Below, piece after piece: positions 1 to 5,343 of a DNA stretch of 8,416 nucleotides. The DNA is from Acidobacteriota bacterium (GTDB lineage: Bacteria; Acidobacteriota; Terriglobia; Bryobacterales; Bryobacteraceae), in the NCBI GenBank assembly GCA_947505565.1, contig CANNLB010000069.1, positions 1 through 8,416 on the forward strand. The letters are read 5' to 3'. How positions within the stretch are numbered: the stretch's first letter is position 1; each line of letters begins with the position of its first letter. The notes below the pieces were generated by a model. That model saw nothing but the letters and a program-made list of their open reading frames with translations, did not search any database and had not been told where the DNA came from. Made by a program: the position numbers and the translations under genes.

Positions 1-501
1 CGGGATGAGGCGGCGGCGCGGGCGGGGGTGGTGCTGGAGCGGCAGGGGGTGAAGTTTGGTTTTGTGGCTTACACGTATGACCAGCGGAACGGGAACCATA
101 AGACAGACGATGCGCGGATCAACAGACTGGATCTGGTGCGACTGCGGGAGGATATTGGGGTTATTCGGGGGCGGTCGAACGTGACAATCGTATCGATTCA
201 TGCGGGGACCGAGTATGCCAAGCAGCCAAATGCGCAGCAGCGGTTGATGGCGCAAGCGGCAATTGAGGCCGGGGCGGTGCTGGTAATCGGGCATCATCCG
301 CACGTAACGCAACCGTGTGAGGATTATCGGACGGGGGTGATCTGTTACTCGCTGGGTAACTTGGTATTTGACCAGACGATTGCGGGTACAAATGACGGTG
401 TGGTGGCCGAGGCGGAGTTTAAAGGACCATCGCTGTGGAAAGTGCGGCTGCGGAAGGTCAAGATACTGAACACGCAGCCGGTATTTTTGACGCGGCCGTA
501 G
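1..501 (+). CDS. CapA family protein (poly-gamma-glutamate capsule synthesis type), 3' part
   Basis: The reading frame is open from the left edge, so the N-terminus lies outside the window; about 166 codons are present. CapA/PgsA-type proteins (PGA_cap domain, metallophosphatase-like fold) take part in making or anchoring poly-gamma-glutamate at the cell surface, but many members have no proven substrate. Three family motifs are visible: SIHAGTEY followed by a Gln (near 193-243), the VIGHHPHVTQ block (near 280-312), and CYSLGNLVFDQ (near 343-375). These are the typical last three conserved blocks, so the C-terminal half of the domain is intact. The protein ends soon after the last block, with a short basic tail. 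The gene converges on the oxidase subunit III gene with only 4 bases between stops. The family is clear; the in vivo role is inferred. Confidence 0.88.
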   Translation, partial: RDEAAARAGVVLERQGVKFGFVAYTYDQRNGNHKTDDARINRLDLVRLREDIGVIRGRSNVTIVSIHAGTEYAKQPNAQQRLMAQAAIEAGAVLVIGHHPHVTQPCEDYRTGVICYSLGNLVFDQTIAGTNDGVVAEAEFKGPSLWKVRLRKVKILNTQPVFLTRP

Positions 502-505
502 GCCG

Positions 506-1108
506 TCAGCTCCAGCCGAGGAGGAAGGCGAAGAGGGCGAGCCAAAGGACGCCCATGAAGTGCCAGTACATGGAAGTAAGTCGCGCGATTTGGCGATGTT
601 TGCGGAGGGGTTGTTCTTCGCCGTCGGTCAATCGTTTGGCCTTGGCGAAGAGCCAATGAAGACCACCGATGCCACCGATCAGATGGGCGGCGTGGACGAA
701 GCTGAAGACGTAGAACATATTGCCCTGGGGGTTGGCGGCGATGGCGACGCCGCGTGCAAGGAGAAGCCAGGCGCCGGAGGTTTGGGCGGTTAGAAAGCAG
801 TACCCGACGGCGATGGTGAGGATGAGCCAGGTTCGATAGCGATGCAGTTGGGCGCGGAGGAGGGCTCGTCGAGCCCATTGGAGCGTGCCGCTGCTAGCGA
901 GCATGAGCAGGGTGCTGAGCCAGAAGACCCAGGGCATAGAGATGGAGGTGGCGGCCTTGCCGGGGGGCAGGATGAAGGCGTAGGCGACGATGAGGGCGGC
1001 GAAGAAGCAGGCGATGGAGGCCAGGGTGAGGACCATCCCCATGGTACTCATGCTCATGCCGCGCTGGGGGGGGGCTCCCTCGATTGCCTTCGTTTCCGAG
1101 TCGGTCAT
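506..1108 (-). CDS. Heme-copper (cytochrome c) oxidase subunit III
   Basis: This 200-residue integral membrane protein matches the short, five-helix form of oxidase subunit III (COX3 family; ctaE/coxC-like). Subunit III stabilises the catalytic subunit I of aa3-type terminal oxidases in the cytoplasmic membrane. Hydrophobic segments lie near residues 22-46, 60-77, 93-112, 130-155 and 178-198. Family marks include FYVFSFVHAAHLIGGIGGL (two His, 139 and 142) and the C-terminal YWHFMGVLWLALF motif near 181-193. The start at 1108 is fixed by a strong Shine-Dalgarno sequence (GGGAGGA) about 5 bases upstream. No subunit I or II gene lies next to it: its downstream side is taken by a convergent capA-type gene and its upstream side by a divergent hypothetical gene. 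It is therefore a detached copy or part of a dispersed set. A NorE-like nitric oxide reductase accessory protein is a less likely reading. Confidence 0.9.
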   Translation of the reverse strand: MTDSETKAIEGAPPQRGMSMSTMGMVLTLASIACFFAALIVAYAFILPPGKAATSISMPWVFWLSTLLMLASSGTLQWARRALLRAQLHRYRTWLILTIAVGYCFLTAQTSGAWLLLARGVAIAANPQGNMFYVFSFVHAAHLIGGIGGLHWLFAKAKRLTDGEEQPLRKHRQIARLTSMYWHFMGVLWLALFAFLLGWS

Positions 1109-1113
1109 AATTG

Positions 1114-1120
1114 TCCTCCC
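1114..1120 (-). promoter_or_regulatory. Ribosome binding site of oxidase subunit III gene
   Basis: Read on the minus strand this is GGGAGGA, a near-perfect anti-16S match, five bases before the ATG at 1108-1106. It settles the start of the subunit III gene and is the clearest Shine-Dalgarno sequence in the window. Confidence 0.75.
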
Positions 1121-1144
1121 TCATTATGATGAATCTGGAGTCGC

Positions 1145-1163
1145 CGCGGGCTTACTTCCCGCG
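1145..1163. repeat. Inverted repeat in the divergent intergenic region
   Basis: CGCGGG (1145-1150) and CCCGCG (1158-1163) form a perfect 6-bp stem with a 7-base loop (CTTACTT). It sits in the 69-base gap between the divergent oxidase subunit III gene and the 189-residue hypothetical gene, 14 bases before the latter's ATG. It could be an operator or a 5' leader hairpin affecting the + strand gene, which has no clear Shine-Dalgarno sequence. GC-rich DNA makes short stems of this kind common, so the function is open. Confidence 0.35.
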
Positions 1164-1177
1164 CAATAATTGATGCA

Positions 1178-1747
1178 ATGGCCGATTCGCTCTACCTCTC
1201 TTACTGGCTCCGGAATTATTCCGCCCTGTCGATGTTGCGTTCTTTTGGCAAGGTGCTGGAGCGGTTTCCGTTTTCGCCGCAGAACCCGTCCAATAGTTCG
1301 TTGCAGATTGTGCCGGTGTCGTCGGCGGAGCCGCCTCTTTTTGAGGCCTCGCTGGCGGACCCGCTGGATACCGAAGTGGTGCTGAACCGCTGTGAGGAGT
1401 TTTTGCACGCCGACTGCTCGTACGTGCTGGAGGCTTGGTGGGGGTTGTGGCAGTTCCGGAAGGAATGGGAGCTGCGGCCGGCTCGGGTGACGATTTTCTG
1501 TTTTGGCCCTGAGTTTGGGGATGGGACGCCGACCGAGCACCTTCGAGTGGATTTCGGCCTGGAAGCGCATTATCTGCCCCGCCCGGATGATCCGGCGAGC
1601 GCGTACTATACGCGTTCGAACTTGAAGGGGATGGTGCGACTGGTGCAGCAACTCGACGAGGCTTTGGCGGTGGACCGGCGGACGTTGTGGTCGGAATCGG
1701 GGGAGAATTTTGCCGAGAAGCTGCAACAATCGGTGCAAGAGCTTTAA
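1178..1747 (+). CDS. Conserved-looking hypothetical protein, 189 aa
   Basis: I do not recognise this family. The product is soluble-looking, with no signal peptide and no membrane segment, and has a mixed composition typical of a real protein. An aromatic patch is notable (EAWWGLWQF, residues 85-93), followed by a segment rich in beta-forming residues (ARVTIFCFGPEF, 102-113). After that come an acidic/aromatic region and a C-terminal part (about 150-189) that looks helical. Two Cys fall close together (72 and 80). The ATG at 1178 has no good Shine-Dalgarno sequence, so the start is tentative; no earlier in-frame ATG follows the hairpin at 1145-1163. Two bases after its stop begins the remnant of a glycosylhydrolase gene, so the two were probably once one operon. 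Coding is supported by frame length, amino acid make-up and the tight fit between neighbours. Confidence 0.75.
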   Translation: MADSLYLSYWLRNYSALSMLRSFGKVLERFPFSPQNPSNSSLQIVPVSSAEPPLFEASLADPLDTEVVLNRCEEFLHADCSYVLEAWWGLWQFRKEWELRPARVTIFCFGPEFGDGTPTEHLRVDFGLEAHYLPRPDDPASAYYTRSNLKGMVRLVQQLDEALAVDRRTLWSESGENFAEKLQQSVQEL

Positions 1748-1749
1748 TC

Positions 1750-2663
1750 ATGACGCGATGGGGGCTGTTACCGGTGGTGAGGGCTACGTTGCTGCCGGCG
1801 GCGGAGTTTCGGGGGGGCCGATTTTAACGTGACCTAGGCAAACGTTACGTTATTTCCGAGCCAAGTGTTCGAGGAGGAGACGGGGATCCTGATCGATCCG
1901 CAATATGAGGGACGAGATATTCTGCACGAGGCGATCCCGGGGAGGAAACCGAATGGAATCACGGTAGTTCCGTGGTTTGCATATGGAATTGTGGGGGGGT
2001 GGAGCGATCTCGTCTGTGTGGGGTACTCGAAGAATCGGACGGGGGAGAGCCGGTTTTCGATTGCGGGAGGAACACATTAATTTTTTTCTATCGCGCACGC
2101 GAATCCGGAGGAGCAGGACTTTTTACTTTCGGCTAATGGAGGAAGCGCATGAGCGGTATGAGGTACTAGGGATTCAGTTTTATCGGGGGCGGAACCCTAC
2201 CCGCATAAGGGGGCATTGCGAAGCGAAGCGAAAGCTGTCTCCGGGGTCGCTCGAGGAGCAAGAGCCGCCAGCGAATTCGCAGGACGCGGGGTGGGTACGT
2301 TTGGCGGGCGGATGAGATTAATGTGTTTCTTCGGCGGATGAAGGCGCGAATCAAATAGGTGGATTAGTGGGCTCTGGTGACGCATTCTCCGGTGCCGACG
2401 GCGGACGGCTACGCATCCTTCCGCAGGACCAGACGGGTTGGATGGGTTAAAACTCCCATGATTTTATCAGTCCGCAGATTTATTGGCGGGATATTCCGAC
2501 TTACGAGGCCAAGCTGAGGTGGCAAATAGGGCAGTATGGTGCGGCGAATCGGCAGGTTCCGGGGATTACGGTGGATGTGGCCAAGCCGGGGGAGCTGGTG
2601 CGAATTATTGAGGCGACGCGGGCTGCTCGGGGGTTGTTATCTGGTGCGATGACGAGATCGTAA
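1750..2663 (+). pseudogene. Decayed GHL10/YddW-type family 10 glycosylhydrolase
   Basis: Fragments in all three frames line up, in order, with one secreted glycoside hydrolase-like protein (GHL10/DUF187, YddW type). An ATG at 1750 opens a signal-peptide-like stretch ending LPAAEFRG, the usual start of the domain. A G7 tract (1811-1817) and an apparent deletion of roughly 30 codons follow. Frame 2 then gives ANVTLFPSQVFEEE, YEGRDILHEAI, GITVVPWFAYG and ANPEEQDFLL, broken by TAG at 1835 and TAA at 2078. Frame 3 resumes near 2130 with LMEEAHERYEVLGIQF and runs to AGWVR. Frame 1 resumes at 2302 with WRADEINVFLRRMKARIK, hits TAG at 2356 and 2365, then gives ALVTHSPVPTADGYASF. Frame 3 returns at 2424 with QDQTGW, TAA at 2448, then HDFISPQIYWRDIPTYEAKL and on to a stop at 2661-2663. 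The two shifts at about 2129 and 2301 look like single-base insertions; the one near 2422 looks like a single-base loss. The C-terminus appears truncated. The family is inferred from motifs, but that this is a non-functional relic is seen directly. Confidence 0.8.
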
Positions 2664-2890
2664 ATGCAAATGCTCTGGAGCTACTCCGCAACAGTTTGTT
2701 CTCGGACAAGACATTCGTGTCGTGGAAACGACCCCCTCATTAGAGGGGATACAAGCAGCTGAAGACCATAAGGTGGTAGGGTCCTTGGCGCGGTCTCGTA
2801 GGGTCAAACTATAGTGCATAATAGCCCAACGGCCTGATTTGACTTGGTACTAATATCCCGTTACTCTCGAGGTGAGGCTTCTAGACAGTT
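2664..2890. other. Intergenic region upstream of the response regulator gene
   Basis: No coding signal is evident here and AT content is higher than in the neighbouring genes. The stretch holds the tandem hairpins at 2719-2748 and must carry the promoter of the response regulator gene. Candidate sigma-70-like pairs are TTGGCG (2785-2790) with TATAGT (2810-2815) at a long 19-base spacing, and TTGACT (2839-2844) with TACTCT (2862-2867) at 17 bases. Neither is strong. A purine-rich GAGGTGAGG (about 2869-2877) could be the Shine-Dalgarno sequence for the ATG at 2891, though the spacing is long. Confidence 0.4.
2719..2756. repeat. Two abutting hairpins, CRISPR-repeat-like, single copy
   Basis: GTCGT-GGAA-ACGAC (2719-2732) is a perfect 5-bp stem with a GNRA-type loop. 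It is followed without a gap by CCCCTC-ATTA-GAGGGG (2733-2748), a perfect 6-bp stem with a 4-base loop, and then by ATACAAGC (2749-2756). A palindromic CCCCTC/GAGGGG core followed by an 8-base tail starting AT and containing AA is the architecture of stem-forming type I/III CRISPR repeats, whose 3' tag is often ATTGAAAC or similar. I find no second copy in the window and no cas gene, so it is not an array. Other readings are a structured RNA leader, a transcription terminator for the dead gene upstream, or an operator of the response regulator gene. Confidence 0.4.
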
Positions 2891-3631
2891 ATGCTTAGCG
2901 GCAATTTAAATATGGAATCGAACGACATCCTTGTAGAAGAGGAACCGGAAAAACTTAAGATGATTCGTCTGGCAATCGCCGACGACCATCCCATCGTGCG
3001 TGATGGATTGAAGAAATTACTGGCCCTGGAGCCAGACTTTGAGGTGGTCGGCGAGGCCGGTGACGGTCGGGCGGTGATCGAGTTGGTGCAACAGACCAAC
3101 CCCGACGTTCTTTTGCTGGACCTGCGGATGCCGAACATGGACGGGTTGCAGGCGTTGCAAACGATTCAGCAAACGAATAAGCGGACGCGGGTGATCGTAC
3201 TGACGGCGTCTGAAGACAAGAGCGAGTTTGTACAAGCGATGAAGCTGGGCTGCTCGGGTATTGTGCTGAAGCAGACGGCTCCTGACCTGATCGTGAAGAG
3301 TATCCGGAAGGTCTACTCTGGCGAGATTTGGCTCGACTCGCATACGACGGCGGCGGTGATGCGGCAGTTTGCGTCTCCTGGGACTGAGCTGGCCGGGCTC
3401 GGTATCGGGCCGGGCAAACAGCGGGAACGTTCGCCGCTGAGCAACCGGGAGCGCGAAATTGTGGCGTATGTGGCTCAAGGCTATAAGAACAAAGAAATGG
3501 CCGAGAAGATGTTCATCAGTGAGCAGACGGTGAAGAACCACCTGCACAACATTTTTGACAAGCTCGGGGTTTCGGATAGGCTCGAGCTGGCTTTGTACGC
3601 GATTCACAAAGGTCTTCACTTACCGAGCTAA
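2891..3631 (+). CDS. NarL/FixJ-family response regulator (REC + LuxR-type HTH)
   Basis: This is a two-component DNA-binding response regulator of 246 residues. The receiver domain spans about residues 24-140: the acidic pair D31/D32, the phosphoacceptor D77 in LLLDLRMP, the switch threonine T105 in VLTAS, and the conserved K127 in VLKQ are all in place. A linker (about 160-180) leads to a LuxR/GerE helix-turn-helix at about 182-240 (LSNREREIVAYVAQGYKNKE, then the EQTVKNHLHNIFDKLGV recognition region). It should therefore dimerise on phosphorylation and control transcription from the cytoplasm. The start is uncertain: ATGs at 2891, 2912 and 2960 all fit, and the last begins exactly where the receiver domain usually starts (MIRLAIADDHP). 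The extra N-terminal part is acidic. No sensor kinase is nearby. The next gene starts 20 bases downstream on the same strand, so the two are probably co-transcribed. Confidence 0.93.
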   Translation: MLSGNLNMESNDILVEEEPEKLKMIRLAIADDHPIVRDGLKKLLALEPDFEVVGEAGDGRAVIELVQQTNPDVLLLDLRMPNMDGLQALQTIQQTNKRTRVIVLTASEDKSEFVQAMKLGCSGIVLKQTAPDLIVKSIRKVYSGEIWLDSHTTAAVMRQFASPGTELAGLGIGPGKQRERSPLSNREREIVAYVAQGYKNKEMAEKMFISEQTVKNHLHNIFDKLGVSDRLELALYAIHKGLHLPS

Positions 3632-3651
3632 CAAAGGCTATTCTGGGGGGC

Positions 3652-5007
3652 ATGCGCTATTTTTGCCTGCCCCTTTTTGTACTGGCGGTTTTGCTGCCGG
3701 CTCAGCCGTTTTCCCCGTTGCCGCCGGTGCGGGAGCAGGCGGCCATTCAGCAAGAGTGGCTGAGGCTGCGGCTGGAACGGCTGCTCCCGCCGTTGTTGCG
3801 CAAGCATGGGCTGGACATGTGGGTGGTGGTTTCGCGCGAGTACAACGAGGACCCGGTCTTCCATTCGCTCGTGTCGCCGACAATGTTCGCAGCGCGGCGG
3901 CGGACGATTTACGTGTTTTTTGATCAGGGGGCGGAAAGGGGCATCGAGCGTTTGGCGCTGGGGGGCGGGTCGAACGGGGGGCTGTATGAGGTCTATCGAG
4001 ACCCGACTCCGGTGTCTGGGAATGCGACGCGCGAGCTGTGGGGGGAGGGTCAATGGCTGTTGTTAAAGAAGGTGATTGAGGAGCGGAAGCCGCGCAAGAT
4101 CGGGATTAACATCTCGCGGACGCATGCGTTTGCCGATGGGTTGACGGCGGGCGAGTACGAACAGATGGTGGAGTATTTGGGCCCGGAGATTACGAAGCGG
4201 TTCCAGCGGAGTGAGTTGTTGGCGCTGGAGTATGTCGAGGCGCGTTTGCCGGAGATGATGCCGCGGTATCGGGAGCTGATGGGGGTGGCGCATGAGCTGA
4301 TCCGGCGGGCGTTTTCGGCTGAGGTGATCAAGCCGGGTATGACGACCAACCAAGACGTGGTTTGGTGGCTCCGGCAGCAGGTGGCGGATCGGAGTTTAGG
4401 GACGTGGTTCCAACCGTCGGTGCGGGTGCAACGTCAGGCGAAGGCGGTCGCGACGGCGGCGAGTTTTCTGTCTGAGGACGGGCCGGTGGTAATTGAGCGG
4501 GGCGATGTCTTGCACGTCGATTTCGGAGTGCAGGGGCTGCGTCTTAATACAGATACGCAGCATATGGGTTATGTCTTGAAAGTGGGCGAGACGGTGGCCC
4601 CGGCGGGGATCGTAAAGGCGCTGGGGAAGGCCAAGCGGATGCAGGATCTTTTGCTGGAGCGGATGAAGCCGGGGCGGTCGGGGAACGAGGTTTTAGCCGA
4701 GACGCTAGCGCAGGTGCTGGATGAGGGAATTCGGGGGACGGTCTACTCGCATCCGATCGGGGACCATGGGCACGGGGCGGGGCCGATTATCGGGTTGTGG
4801 GACCGGCAGCAGGGTGTACCGGGGCGGGGGGATGTCCCGCTGAAGACGGGGACGTGGTTTTCGATTGAGCTTTCGGCGCGGACGCCAGTGGCGGAGTGGG
4901 ACGGGCAGGAGCTGTTTGTGGGGATGGAGGAGGAGGCTTGGCTGACGCCTGGAGGGAAGATGGAGTGGGTGTTGCCGCGGCAGGAGCGGTACCACCTGGT
5001 TAAATAG
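3652..5007 (+). CDS. Exported M24-family metallopeptidase (Xaa-Pro peptidase-like)
   Basis: The product is a 451-residue protein with the creatinase/prolidase plan. It begins with a signal peptide (basic residue at 2, hydrophobic core 3-16, likely cleavage soon after A17), then an N-terminal creatinase-like domain (about 30-195). The M24 'pita-bread' domain covers about 205-440. The five expected metal ligands of a dinuclear site are visible: D290 in HVDFG, D301 in NTDTQ, H374 in DHGHGAGP, E406 in FSIELS, and E426 in the GMEEEAWLT block. Family members cleave N-terminal residues, often before proline, from peptides. The signal peptide suggests action in the periplasm or outside the cell, unlike cytoplasmic PepP/PepQ. 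A G6 run sits one base before the ATG, so the Shine-Dalgarno sequence is poor, but the signal peptide supports this start. The gene lies 20 bases after the response regulator gene, suggesting co-transcription and possibly regulation by it. Substrate is unknown. Confidence 0.9.
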   Translation: MRYFCLPLFVLAVLLPAQPFSPLPPVREQAAIQQEWLRLRLERLLPPLLRKHGLDMWVVVSREYNEDPVFHSLVSPTMFAARRRTIYVFFDQGAERGIERLALGGGSNGGLYEVYRDPTPVSGNATRELWGEGQWLLLKKVIEERKPRKIGINISRTHAFADGLTAGEYEQMVEYLGPEITKRFQRSELLALEYVEARLPEMMPRYRELMGVAHELIRRAFSAEVIKPGMTTNQDVVWWLRQQVADRSLGTWFQPSVRVQRQAKAVATAASFLSEDGPVVIERGDVLHVDFGVQGLRLNTDTQHMGYVLKVGETVAPAGIVKALGKAKRMQDLLLERMKPGRSGNEVLAETLAQVLDEGIRGTVYSHPIGDHGHGAGPIIGLWDRQQGVPGRGDVPLKTGTWFSIELSARTPVAEWDGQELFVGMEEEAWLTPGGKMEWVLPRQERYHLVK

Positions 5008-5045
5008 GCCGCAAGCGCGTTAAGTGATTCCGAGGCGCTTGCGGC
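5008..5045. terminator. 11-bp perfect inverted repeat at a convergent gene junction
   Basis: GCCGCAAGCGC (5008-5018) and GCGCTTGCGGC (5035-5045) pair perfectly around a 16-base loop. The left arm starts right after the peptidase stop codon; the right arm lies inside the last codons of the minus-strand RNase III domain gene. Position and symmetry suit a bidirectional terminator. Neither side has a classic T-run: the minus-strand side is followed by CTATTTAACC, the + side by GC-rich sequence. The terminator role is therefore an inference from placement and stem strength. Confidence 0.55.
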
Positions 5046-5325
5046 GGTTGGCTTCCTGGCGTTCATAAACCGGGATCAGGCGCTGCTCGATAAACTGAAA
5101 CGCCACGGCGAGGCCTCCGGCGCGATATTGCTCGCCGATCTCGGCTTCTACGGCGCTGGGTTCGCCGATGGCGCTCAAGAAGTGGTTGCTCGTCATCCGG
5201 GTGTAGAGCTCCCCGTCGAGCTTACCCTGCTCGCGCAAGATACGTTCCCGAACGTAAAGCGCCAGAACGGCATCGCCCAGCCAAGCTTGCTGGAGCAAAA
5301 TCGATCGCGAATTTGATTGTTTCAT
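5020..5325 (-). CDS. Minimal RNase III-domain protein, Mini-III-like
   Basis: The 101-residue product is essentially a bare RNase III catalytic fold without a double-stranded RNA-binding domain. The first signature appears as AWLGDAVLALYVRERIL (residues 14-30), with the key Asp at 18. The second appears as AVEAEIGEQYRAGG (58-71), with Glu at 60 where RNase III has its catalytic Glu. As in Mini-III (MrnC), the two Glu of the LEFLGD motif in full RNase III are missing, and Ser57 stands where classical RNase III has Asp114. Mini-III of Firmicutes trims 23S rRNA precursor ends, and a similar RNA-processing role is possible here. It is shorter than usual Mini-III (roughly 130-140 residues), mainly between the two motifs. 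The ATG at 5325 lies 18 bases after the stop of the upstream NHL gene, with no clear Shine-Dalgarno sequence. The pair may be co-transcribed. Confidence 0.72.
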   Translation of the reverse strand: MKQSNSRSILLQQAWLGDAVLALYVRERILREQGKLDGELYTRMTSNHFLSAIGEPSAVEAEIGEQYRAGGLAVAFQFIEQRLIPVYERQEANRRKRLGIT

Positions 5326-5343
5326 CCCATTACTGATTATCCG

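Noticed and set aside
493..505. CGGCC/GGCCG hairpin at the capA stop as a bidirectional terminator
   Set aside because: The stem is only 5 bp with a 3-base loop and no T-run; short stems like this are frequent in GC-rich DNA.
345..878. A 177-codon minus-strand frame across the capA/oxidase junction
   Set aside because: It overlaps two well-supported genes in another frame, and its Arg/Pro-rich product has no motif.
1977..2315. A 112-codon + strand frame as a stand-alone small gene
   Set aside because: Only its middle (LMEEAHERYEVLGIQF onward) is meaningful, as one frame-shifted piece of the decayed glycosylhydrolase; its first third is the wrong frame.
2637..2819. A 60-codon minus-strand frame in the intergenic region
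   Set aside because: It runs through the tandem hairpins and has no Shine-Dalgarno sequence or recognisable motif, so it is more likely chance.
2719..2820. A CRISPR array
   Set aside because: Only one repeat-like unit is present; no second copy at a spacer-length distance and no cas gene can be seen in the window.
2839..2856. TTGACT followed by TAATAT as a promoter
   Set aside because: The two hexamers are only 6 bases apart, far from the 16-18 needed for a sigma-70-type promoter.
3017..3619. A 200-codon minus-strand frame opposite the response regulator
   Set aside because: The composition is Arg/His/Leu/Gln-rich with no domain, and it lies entirely over a textbook REC-HTH gene.
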